A stretch of DNA of 13,242 bases from Planctomycetota bacterium. Its GTDB lineage: Bacteria > Planctomycetota > Planctomycetia > Isosphaerales > Isosphaeraceae. Location: contig JAJYDH010000127.1 in NCBI GenBank assembly GCA_021777685.1, positions 1-13,242 on the forward strand, written 5' to 3'. The notes beneath the pieces were generated by a model. It had not been told where the DNA came from, did not search any database, and saw only the letters and a list, made by a program, of their open reading frames with translations. Shown one piece after another: positions 7,573 to 13,242 of the stretch; position 1 is the first letter of the stretch; the number at the start of each line of letters is the position of its first letter. Made by a program: the position numbers and the translations under genes.

Positions 7573-7619
7573 GCGATTTGTCACCTTGCTCGCCATGCTT
7601 CATCCCGGATGCTCGTCTC

Positions 7620-10157
7620 TTGTCGACCGCCGAACTGCCCCTCATCGACCGATCGCCGACTCTGACCAGGCCCGAGCTCCTGGCTCCCGCCGGAGATCGG
7701 ACCTGTCTGATCGCGGCCGTCGAGAACGGCGCCGATGCCGTCTATTTCGGCCTCCGGGCCCACAACGCCCGTGCCCGCGCCGTCAACTTCGAGCCGGCCG
7801 AACTGCCCGATGTTATGGAATTCCTCCATCGGCGGGGCGTGAAGGGGTATGTCACGCTCAACACCCTGGCGTTCCCAGGCGAGCTTGAAGGACTGGAATC
7901 CACGATCCGACTGGCGGCCGAGTCCGGGGTGGACGCCCTGATCGTCCAGGACATCGGCCTCGCCCGCCTGATCCGGGCCGTCACGCCCGACCTGGAGATC
8001 CACGCCTCGACCCAGATGTCCATCACCGGGGCCGAGGGTATCCGGCTCGCCAGGGAACTGGGATGTTCCCGGGTCATCCTCGCCCGCGAGCTTTCCCTCC
8101 GCGAGATCGCCCGGATTCGCGAGGAATCCGAGTTGCCGGTCGAGGTCTTCGTCCACGGGGCCCTCTGCGTCGCCTATTCCGGCCAGTGCCTGACCAGCGA
8201 GGCGCTTGGCGGCCGGTCCGCCAACCGGGGCGAGTGTGCCCAGGCGTGCCGACTGCCTTACGAGGTGGTCCGGGACGGCGAAGTCCTCGACCTCGGCGAC
8301 ATCAAGTATCTCCTGAGCCCCCAGGACCTTGCGGCATACGACCTGGTGCCACAATTGATGGAGCTGGGCGTCGCCAGCCTGAAGATCGAGGGTCGGCTCA
8401 AGGCCCCGGAGTACGTGGCCAACATCACCCGCCACTACCGCCAGGCGATCGACACCGCCGCGCTCGGCCGTCCGGTCGAGTTCGACCGTCGCGACGTCCA
8501 GGAGATGGAACTTTCATTCTCGCGAGGGTTCAGCCACGGATTCTTCGACGGGGATAATCACAAGATCCTGGTCCGGGGCGACCACGCCAAGAAGCGGGGG
8601 ATCTTCGTCGGTGAGGTCCGGTCGGTCGTCGGGTCCAGAATCCGGCTCGACCTCGCCGCTCCCGTCAAGCCGGGGGATGGCCTGGTCCTCGACGGTGACG
8701 ATTCGGCCGGCATTCCCGAGCAAGGCGGCAGGGTCTACGAGGTCTTTCGCCTAGCCAGGGGACGGGCCGGCCGAGACGTCGCCACGGCCATCGGTCCCGA
8801 GGGCCTGTCCGCCGGCCCGGCGGAATTAGGCTTCGGCCGCCACGACCTGGACGTCCGCGAGGTCCGGCCCGGCCAGCGCGTCTGGAAGACCGACGATCCC
8901 GAGCTGACCCGACGGCTCCGCCAGTCGTTCGAAGGCGCCCCGCGACGGAAGGTCGCCCTGTCGATTCGCCTCCGGGCCGTCGTCGGCGAGCCGCTCTTCC
9001 TCTCGGGCCGGGCCGCGAACGGGTCGACGGCCGAGGTTAGCACGGACGAACCCCTGAGCAGGGCGGACAACCAGCCCGCGAGCACGGAAGACCTCCGGTC
9101 GCAGTTCGACCGATTGGGCGGGACCCTGTACGAGCTGTCGGAGTTCGCCGCCGAGATCGAGGGGGCGCCGTTGGTCCCGCGGAGCGTCCTCAACGCCCTC
9201 CGCCGCGAGCTGATCTCCCGGCTCGATGCGTGCTCATCGACGCCTCGCCGGACGATCGCCGGCGACCGCGTCTTGCAGGCCCTCCGGCCCCCGATTGATC
9301 CGACGATCCCGGACGAGTCAAAACCGACCCTCTCCGTCCTCTGCCGAACGACCGGGCAGATCGAGGCCGCGGTCGCCGCGGGCATCACGACGATTTACGC
9401 GGACTTCCAGGACATCAAGCTCTACCGGGAGGCCGTCTCCCGGAAGGGCACGGGCACGACCCTCTTCCTGGCGACTCCGCGCATCCAGAAACCGGGCGAG
9501 GCGAATATCTTCCGGTTCCTGGGCAAGCAAGGGGCTGACGGCATCCTCGTCAGGAACGCGGGCGGCTTGCTCTACTGCGCCGAGAACGAGATCCCTTTCG
9601 TTGCGGACTTCTCGCTCAACGCGGCCAACGAACTCTCGGTCGCCTTCTTCAAGGGCAGGGGGGCTTTGCGGGTCGCCGCCTCGTATGACCTGAGCTTCGA
9701 GCAGCTCGAAGACCTGGTCCGCTCGGTCCCTCCGGATTGGCTGGAGGTCGTGATTCACCAGCAGATCCCGATGTTCCACATGGAGCATTGCGTCTTCTGC
9801 GCCGTGCTCTCTCCGGGCACCGACAAGACCAACTGCGGCCGGCCTTGCGACCGCCACGACGTCAAACTTCGCGATCGGGTCGGGATGGAACATCCCCTCA
9901 AGGCCGACGTTGGCTGTCGGAACACCCTCTTCAACGCCGTTCCCCAGACGGCCGCCGAGTACCTACCTCGGCTCATCGATCGAGGGGTCAGACACCTGCG
10001 TCTCGAATTCCTCGACGATTCGCCGGCGGAAGTGGCGCGGACCATCGGCCTCTACGCCGATGCCATCTCCGGCCGGCGAGACCCCAGGAGCCTCTGGCGG
10101 GATCTCAAGGCGACCGGGAAATATGGCGTGACCCGAGGCTCTCTGGCGATCCTCTGA
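7620..10157 (+). CDS. Long U32-family protein with DUF3656-like middle region (probable RNA hydroxylase-type enzyme)
   Basis: Labelled peptidase or collagenase in older annotation; characterised relatives (TrhP, RlhA, UbiU/V) are iron-sulfur proteins that hydroxylate tRNA, 23S rRNA or a ubiquinone precursor. At 845 residues it is longer than E. coli RlhA, its nearest well-known multi-domain relative. The N-terminal U32 domain starts RPELLAPAGD and contains ADAVYFGL, STQMSI and the signature HGALC...GQC...ANRGECAQAC, giving Cys183, Cys190, Cys206 and Cys210, then SLKIEGRLKAPEYV. A middle region resembles DUF3656. The C-terminal U32-like part carries a second quartet, HCVFC (724, 727) and NCGRPC (739, 743), so two iron-sulfur clusters are possible. 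There is no ATG start in frame: TTG at 7620 or 7578 are the options, with weak ribosome binding sites. The promoter position favours 7620. The substrate is not determinable here. Confidence 0.88.
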   Translation: MSTAELPLIDRSPTLTRPELLAPAGDRTCLIAAVENGADAVYFGLRAHNARARAVNFEPAELPDVMEFLHRRGVKGYVTLNTLAFPGELEGLESTIRLAAESGVDALIVQDIGLARLIRAVTPDLEIHASTQMSITGAEGIRLARELGCSRVILARELSLREIARIREESELPVEVFVHGALCVAYSGQCLTSEALGGRSANRGECAQACRLPYEVVRDGEVLDLGDIKYLLSPQDLAAYDLVPQLMELGVASLKIEGRLKAPEYVANITRHYRQAIDTAALGRPVEFDRRDVQEMELSFSRGFSHGFFDGDNHKILVRGDHAKKRGIFVGEVRSVVGSRIRLDLAAPVKPGDGLVLDGDDSAGIPEQGGRVYEVFRLARGRAGRDVATAIGPEGLSAGPAELGFGRHDLDVREVRPGQRVWKTDDPELTRRLRQSFEGAPRRKVALSIRLRAVVGEPLFLSGRAANGSTAEVSTDEPLSRADNQPASTEDLRSQFDRLGGTLYELSEFAAEIEGAPLVPRSVLNALRRELISRLDACSSTPRRTIAGDRVLQALRPPIDPTIPDESKPTLSVLCRTTGQIEAAVAAGITTIYADFQDIKLYREAVSRKGTGTTLFLATPRIQKPGEANIFRFLGKQGADGILVRNAGGLLYCAENEIPFVADFSLNAANELSVAFFKGRGALRVAASYDLSFEQLEDLVRSVPPDWLEVVIHQQIPMFHMEHCVFCAVLSPGTDKTNCGRPCDRHDVKLRDRVGMEHPLKADVGCRNTLFNAVPQTAAEYLPRLIDRGVRHLRLEFLDDSPAEVARTIGLYADAISGRRDPRSLWRDLKATGKYGVTRGSLAIL

Positions 10158-10204
10158 GCTTCGCGGATTGTCCTCGGATGGTGGAACCCGATCTTTTTCG
10201 AGTC

Positions 10205-10211
10205 GGAGAGG
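10205..10211 (+). promoter_or_regulatory. Ribosome binding site of the antitoxin gene
   Basis: GGAGAGG with eight bases to the ATG at 10220. It is one of the strongest such sites in the window and fixes the start of the small antitoxin inside a much longer open frame. Confidence 0.65.
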
Positions 10212-10219
10212 CGAACGCG

Positions 10220-10444
10220 ATGACCACAACGCTCCGGCATGTCGGCGACGACCTCGCCTTGATCCTCGACCCGGCGGCGCTCGCCTCGCTCGGCATTGAT
10301 GATGAAACAAGTCTCGAAGTCTCCATCGATCAGCATGGAATTCACATCAGGCCAATCTCCGGCGACCATCGTTCTCGCGTCATGGCCTCCGCCCTGAAAA
10401 TGATGGAGATCCACGACGAGACATTTCGGAAGCTCGCCCAATGA
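10220..10444 (+). CDS. AbrB/MazE-family antitoxin of a Doc toxin pair
   Basis: A 74-residue protein predicted to neutralise the downstream Doc toxin and repress its own operon. The N-terminal half (LRHVGDDLALILDPAALASLGI...LEVSIDQHGIHIRPIS) follows the swapped-hairpin AbrB/MazE/SpoVT pattern. The C-terminal helix (VMASALKMMEIHDETFRKLAQ) is the likely toxin-binding segment. The classical partner of Doc is Phd, which has a different fold, so this is an AbrB-Doc rather than Phd-Doc arrangement. The stop overlaps the toxin start (ATGA at 10441-10444), showing translational coupling. The middle third uses more A/T-ending codons (ATT GAT GAT GAA ACA AGT) than its neighbours, hinting at horizontal transfer. 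Confidence 0.82.
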   Translation: MTTTLRHVGDDLALILDPAALASLGIDDETSLEVSIDQHGIHIRPISGDHRSRVMASALKMMEIHDETFRKLAQ

Positions 10445-10833
10445 GCCCGACTTTCCTGGAAATCGAGGATGACCTGGCACTCCACGATCTCCACTTGCGA
10501 CGCTACGGCGGCTCCGCTGGGATTCGCGATCGAGGGCTCCTCGAATCGGCCGTGGCCCAGGCCAGGGCCGGCTTCGGCGGCGAATACCTCCACGCGGACC
10601 TCGCGGCGATGGCCGCGGCCTACCTCGTCTCGATCGTCAAGAATCATCCTTTCATCGACGGCAACAAGCGTGCGGGATTGGCCTCGGCGCTCACGTTCCT
10701 CGATCTGAACGGGATTGCGATCGACCATTCCTCGGCCTTGCTCTACGATACGACGATGGCCGTCGCCGAGGGCCGGCTCGACAAGGACGGGCTGGCCGAG
10801 ATCTATCGCGGTCTCGCGTCCTCGAAGGGCTGA
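10441..10833 (+). CDS. doc: Doc (death-on-curing) family toxin, Fic fold
   Basis: A 130-residue toxin. Phage P1 Doc phosphorylates elongation factor EF-Tu and stops translation; the same activity is inferred here. The Fic/Doc catalytic motif is complete: HPFIDGNKRAGLA at 69-81, with His69 as catalytic base, Asp73, Asn75, Lys76 and Arg77. The N-terminal part shows the usual Doc features, including HLRRYGGSAGIRDRGLLESAVAQ (split at about 17-39), and the length matches the family. Doc-type proteins have K in GNKR where AMP-transferring Fic proteins have GNGR, which supports kinase rather than AMP-transferase chemistry. The reading frame is intact, so it should be active. It overlaps the antitoxin gene by four bases and ends 43 bp before homoserine dehydrogenase. 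Confidence 0.9.
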   Translation: MSPTFLEIEDDLALHDLHLRRYGGSAGIRDRGLLESAVAQARAGFGGEYLHADLAAMAAAYLVSIVKNHPFIDGNKRAGLASALTFLDLNGIAIDHSSALLYDTTMAVAEGRLDKDGLAEIYRGLASSKG

Positions 10834-10876
10834 TGGGCGTTTCTGGGGTCCGCGACGCGGCGAACCGAGGGGTCGA

Positions 10877-12181
10877 ATGGAACGAGTGGCCGTGGGATTG
10901 CTGGGGCTGGGGACCGTCGGGTCGGGCGTGGCGCGGCTGCTGGTCGAGCAGGAAGGGCGGATCGGCCGCCGGACGGGTCGGGACGTCGAGTTGAGATGGG
11001 CCGTGGTCCGCGACCCGGGCCGCGCGAGATCGGCCCCCGTCCCGGCCGGGCGGATCACCTCGGACGTCCGGAAGGTCCTCGACGACCCCGAGATCGGCGT
11101 CGTCGTCGAGGTCATGGGGGGCATCCGGCCGACGCTCGACATCCTCCTCGAAGCCCTGGCCCGCGGCAAGGACGTGGTCACGGCCAACAAGGCCCTGCTG
11201 GCCGAGCACGGACCCGAATTGTTCGCCCAGGCCCGACGCCACGGCCGGGCGATCGCCTTCGAGGCGAGCGTTGCCGGCGGCATCCCGATCGTCCAGGCGC
11301 TCGGCGTCGGCCTGGCGGCCAACCAGGTCCAGGCGATGGCGGCGATCGTCAACGGGACCTGCAACTTCATCCTGACCTCGATGGCCCGGGACGGCCTCTC
11401 TTACTCCGAGGCCCTGGCCAGGGCGCAGGAACTCGGCTACGCCGAGGCCGACCCCACGCTCGACGTCGACGGCACCGACACCGCCCACAAGCTGGCGGTC
11501 CTCGCCCAGCTCGCCTTCGGGGCGAGCGTGACCACCGTCGACATCCCCCGGCAGGGGATCGACCGGCTCCAGCCGGCCGACATCACCTATGCCGCCGAGC
11601 TGGGTTACGCGGTCAAGCTGCTCGCGCTGGCCAAGCTCTCCGGGGCGGGGCTCGAACTCCGGGTCGCGCCGACGCTGGTCCGCCGGGGCACGCCCCTCGC
11701 CGACGTCGCAGGCCCGTACAACGCCGTCCGGGTCGTCGGCGACGCGGTGGGCGACACCCTGTTCTACGGCCGAGGGGCCGGCGCGATGCCGACGGCCTCG
11801 GCCGTGGTCGCCGACCTCATGGACGTCGTCATCGGCCGGGCCGCGCTGACGTTCCGGGCCATGAACCTCTGGTCGGGCGATCAGGCCGCCCCGAAGCTCG
11901 TCGCCAACGACCAGGTCCGGAGTCGCTACTACATCCGATACACCATCGCCGACCGTCCGGGCGTGATCGCCGCCATCGCCCGGGTCCTGGGAGACCACAA
12001 GATCAGCATCGCCAGCCTGATCCAGCACGAGCCGGGCGACGACGCCCCGCCCGACGCCCCGGTGCCCCTGGTGATGATGACCCATCTGGCCGTCGAGGCC
12101 CACCTGCTCGACTCCCTCCGCGAGATCGACCGGCTCGACGTGGTCCGGGCGCCGAGCGTCTGCCTGGGCGTCGAGGAGTAG
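10877..12181 (+). CDS. hom: Homoserine dehydrogenase with C-terminal ACT domain
   Basis: Reduces aspartate semialdehyde to homoserine with NAD(P)H, the branch point to threonine and methionine; cytoplasmic. The 434 residues fit the standalone bacterial form. Domains: Rossmann motif GLLGLGTVGSG (7-17); TANK with Lys105; catalytic-domain motifs EASVAGGIPI (129-138), NGTCNF (159-164) and GYAEADPTLDVDGTDTAHK (187-205). By alignment to yeast homoserine dehydrogenase, Glu190, Asp201, Lys205 and Lys105 match its catalytic Glu208, Asp219, Lys223 and Lys117. The ACT domain (about 351-430, IADRPGVIAAIARVLGDHKISIASLIQHE) suggests allosteric feedback, typically by threonine. GAGG six bases before ATG 10877 supports the start; the open frame upstream overlaps the toxin gene and is not coding. 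It may be read through from the toxin operon, but its own promoter was not seen. Confidence 0.95.
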   Translation: MERVAVGLLGLGTVGSGVARLLVEQEGRIGRRTGRDVELRWAVVRDPGRARSAPVPAGRITSDVRKVLDDPEIGVVVEVMGGIRPTLDILLEALARGKDVVTANKALLAEHGPELFAQARRHGRAIAFEASVAGGIPIVQALGVGLAANQVQAMAAIVNGTCNFILTSMARDGLSYSEALARAQELGYAEADPTLDVDGTDTAHKLAVLAQLAFGASVTTVDIPRQGIDRLQPADITYAAELGYAVKLLALAKLSGAGLELRVAPTLVRRGTPLADVAGPYNAVRVVGDAVGDTLFYGRGAGAMPTASAVVADLMDVVIGRAALTFRAMNLWSGDQAAPKLVANDQVRSRYYIRYTIADRPGVIAAIARVLGDHKISIASLIQHEPGDDAPPDAPVPLVMMTHLAVEAHLLDSLREIDRLDVVRAPSVCLGVEE

Positions 12182-12207
12182 GAGCCGGATGGTCGGCCCT
12201 CCGGGCG

Positions 12208-12239
12208 GATTCCGGCAGGCCCGGCCGGAAACCGGAATC
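12208..12239 (+). terminator. Possible terminator after homoserine dehydrogenase
   Basis: GATTCCGG (12208-12215) and CCGGAATC (12232-12239) form a perfect 8-bp stem, starting 26 bp after the stop codon. The 16-base loop could fold further through its GGCCCGGCC core. No T tract follows, so factor-independent termination is uncertain. Confidence 0.4.
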
Positions 12240-12316
12240 AAACGGCCTCGAAATCCGGATAATATCATCGGAACGACAAGATCCGGGGCCGAAACGGTTC
12301 CCGCCGGGATGGGCCC

Positions 12317-12539
12317 GCGTTGGGTTGGAATTGTGCCGGGGACGACGCGCGTTGGGTTGGAATTTGTGGGGCGCTCGCGATCTCACCGGTCGATGGGTTC
12401 GACTTTGATCGAGGTCGCGACCATTGGGTTCGCCTTTTTCGGTCGAGTCGGCCCGGCGGTTGGCTTTGTCTGACGCCACGCCAGGGCTCGGCCGGGTCGG
12501 CATGACATGCGGAGACGGGATCGCGATTGGGTTGGAATT
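12317..12539 (+). repeat. Cluster of intergenic TTGGGTTGGAATT repeats
   Basis: The 13-mer TTGGGTTGGAATT occurs three times, all in the same orientation, at 12320-12332, 12352-12364 and 12527-12539. The first two are preceded by GCG and lie 32 bp apart start to start. Shorter or degenerate forms occur between and after: ATGGGTT near 12393, TTGGGTT at 12424-12430, CTGGGTT at 12564-12570 and TGGGTTT at 12573. Spacers are unrelated in sequence and irregular (about 32, 41, 31, 103 and 37 bp), so this is neither a CRISPR array nor a simple tandem repeat. It could be a dispersed intergenic repeat family or a set of protein-binding sites. Confidence 0.6.
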
Positions 12540-12717
12540 TTGCGAACCTCCCGGCCGTGACTACTGGGTTCGTGGGTTTGTTCCCCTGGGTCGGGCCGAT
12601 CGAATTCGCGAACGTTCCAGGTCCCCGCTTGATCGCGACCACGCCCGATTTCCCGGAGGCATTTTCGCCTCAACCTGATATTTCCCAGTTGATTGCGTCG
12701 CGAAATATTTTTTCTAC

Positions 12718-12750
12718 CCACGCTCGATTTCCCCGGGAAATCGAACGTGG
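12718..12750. other. Imperfect 13-bp inverted repeat upstream of the phosphoglycerate mutase gene
   Basis: CCACG-C-TCGATTT (12718-12730) pairs with AAATCGA-A-CGTGG (12738-12750), 12 of 13 positions, around the loop CCCCGGG. It follows an A/T-rich patch and ends 131 bp before the ATG at 12882. No T tract follows on either strand, so an operator or leader structure is more likely than a terminator. Confidence 0.45.
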
Positions 12751-12881
12751 CCCTGCCCGTCGATTCGCTCAGGGTTGCTCCGCTGACGGTTCGGCGCGGG
12801 CGCCCTTTAAAACCACGCGGGGCAATCGTTAAGATGGGACGCTTCGACTTCCGCACGCCGATCGTCCGAGACCGCCGAACA

Positions 12882-13242
12882 TGGCCCAGAAATTCGCGAT
12901 CGTGATCCCCGACGGGGCCGCCGACGAGCCCCTCGACTCGCTCGGCGGCCGGACGCCGCTCCAGGCGGCGAGGATTCCCTCGATGGACGCGATCGCGCGA
13001 GAAGGGGTCCTCGGCCGGTCCAAGAACGTCCCGGCTCGGTTCCTGCCCGGCAGCGATGTGGCGACCCTGAGCCTTTTCGGCTATGACCCCGAGCAGGTCT
13101 TCACCGGGAGGGCTCCCCTGGAAGCCGCCGCCGCCGGCGTTGCCCTCGGGCCGGACGACTGGGCGGTCCGCTGCAATTTGATGACGATCCGCGACGGCCG
13201 GCTGAGCGATTTCACCGCCGGCCACATCACGTCGGAGGAAGG
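12882..13242 (+). CDS. apgM: Archaeal-type cofactor-independent phosphoglycerate mutase homologue, 3' partial
   Basis: The first 120 codons, open to the window edge. The alkaline-phosphatase-superfamily fold of ApgM is recognisable: KFAIVIPDGAADEPLDSLGG at 4-23 with the metal ligand Asp11, GRTPLQAARIPSMDAIAREG, and PGSDVATLSLFGYDP at 56-70, where Ser58 is the expected phosphorylated nucleophile. The known reaction is interconversion of 3- and 2-phosphoglycerate in glycolysis. Members of this family found with threonine genes have been proposed as non-homologous homoserine kinases, and the homoserine dehydrogenase gene 700 bp upstream fits that alternative. The start ATG has a weak ribosome binding site, but the protein begins exactly at the expected first strand. 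Confidence 0.87.

Larger units (their letters stand above)
7033..7619. other. 587-bp divergent intergenic region
   Basis: This lies between the minus-strand PEP-CTERM gene and the plus-strand U32 gene, so it should hold both promoters. It contains an 11/12 inverted repeat (7061-7105), a GC-rich hairpin (7153-7187), two further hairpins (7408-7433 and 7442-7460) and a promoter candidate for the U32 gene (7544-7572). No credible coding sequence was found: the short open frames here are Arg/Gly/Pro-rich and lack ribosome binding sites. Confidence 0.5.
12182..12881. other. 700-bp gene-free region with repeats and a hairpin
   Basis: No supportable gene is present on either strand; the open frames are short, Arg/Gly/Pro-rich and without start signals. 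It holds a terminator-like inverted repeat next to hom, a cluster of TTGGGTT repeats (12317-12578), an A/T-rich patch (about 12661-12716, including AAATATTTTTT) and a long imperfect hairpin (12718-12750), then the leader of the phosphoglycerate mutase gene. No strong promoter hexamers could be placed for that gene. Confidence 0.5.

Noticed and set aside
10691..12268. Long minus-strand frame (525 codons) and a plus-strand off-frame opening over homoserine dehydrogenase
   Set aside because: Both are compositional shadows of hom, Arg/Gly/Pro- or Asp/Val/Gly-rich, with no recognisable motifs.
12413..12422. Palindrome GGTCGCGACC
   Set aside because: A 10-bp palindrome of this composition is expected often in such GC-rich DNA; no further support as an operator.
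12317..12578. CRISPR array
   Set aside because: Repeats are 13 bp at most, irregularly spaced, degenerate and without cas genes.
1..13242. A new defence, secretion or biosynthetic gene cluster
   Set aside because: Every sizeable gene belongs to a known family with a separate role, and apart from the toxin-antitoxin pair there is no tightly coupled set of unknown genes.

Overview
The window looks like chromosomal DNA from a planctomycete, most likely an Isosphaeraceae-type organism. This is inferred from four things seen together: very GC-rich codon use, a PEP-CTERM exported protein, a transmembrane Hanks-type kinase with a long unassigned C-terminal part, and many weak or GC-biased start regions. 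No rRNA, tRNA, CRISPR array, insertion sequence or phage gene was recognised.

Layout. Positions 1-2109 hold most of an alpha-glucan phosphorylase (GlgP type, N-terminus cut by the window edge). A membrane-anchored serine/threonine kinase follows at 2208-3947. Convergent to it is an exported SMP-30/gluconolactonase-like beta-propeller protein (4835-3969, minus) with a good sigma-70-type promoter. A 554-bp gap leads to a primary-type sigma factor (5390-6226). Convergent with that, across a perfect 12-bp inverted repeat, is a PEP-CTERM protein (7032-6292, minus). A 587-bp divergent gap separates it from a long U32-family protein (7620-10157) with two cysteine quartets. A compact AbrB/MazE-like plus Doc toxin-antitoxin pair (10220-10833, 4-bp overlap) comes next. 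Homoserine dehydrogenase with an ACT domain (10877-12181) follows 43 bp later. A 700-bp gene-free stretch holds a cluster of TTGGGTT-type repeats and a long hairpin, and the window ends in the first 120 codons of an archaeal-type phosphoglycerate mutase homologue (12882 onward).

How the genes relate. Most are separate housekeeping units: glycogen breakdown, signalling, transcription, RNA modification and threonine/methionine biosynthesis. Two pairings could be functional: homoserine dehydrogenase with the phosphoglycerate-mutase-like gene, and the phosphorylase with the kinase. The toxin-antitoxin pair looks like an accessory insertion between housekeeping genes.

I see no convincing new multi-gene system. 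The most unusual signals are the repeat cluster and hairpin at 12317-12750, the inverted repeat before the PEP-CTERM gene, and the double cysteine cluster in the U32 protein.
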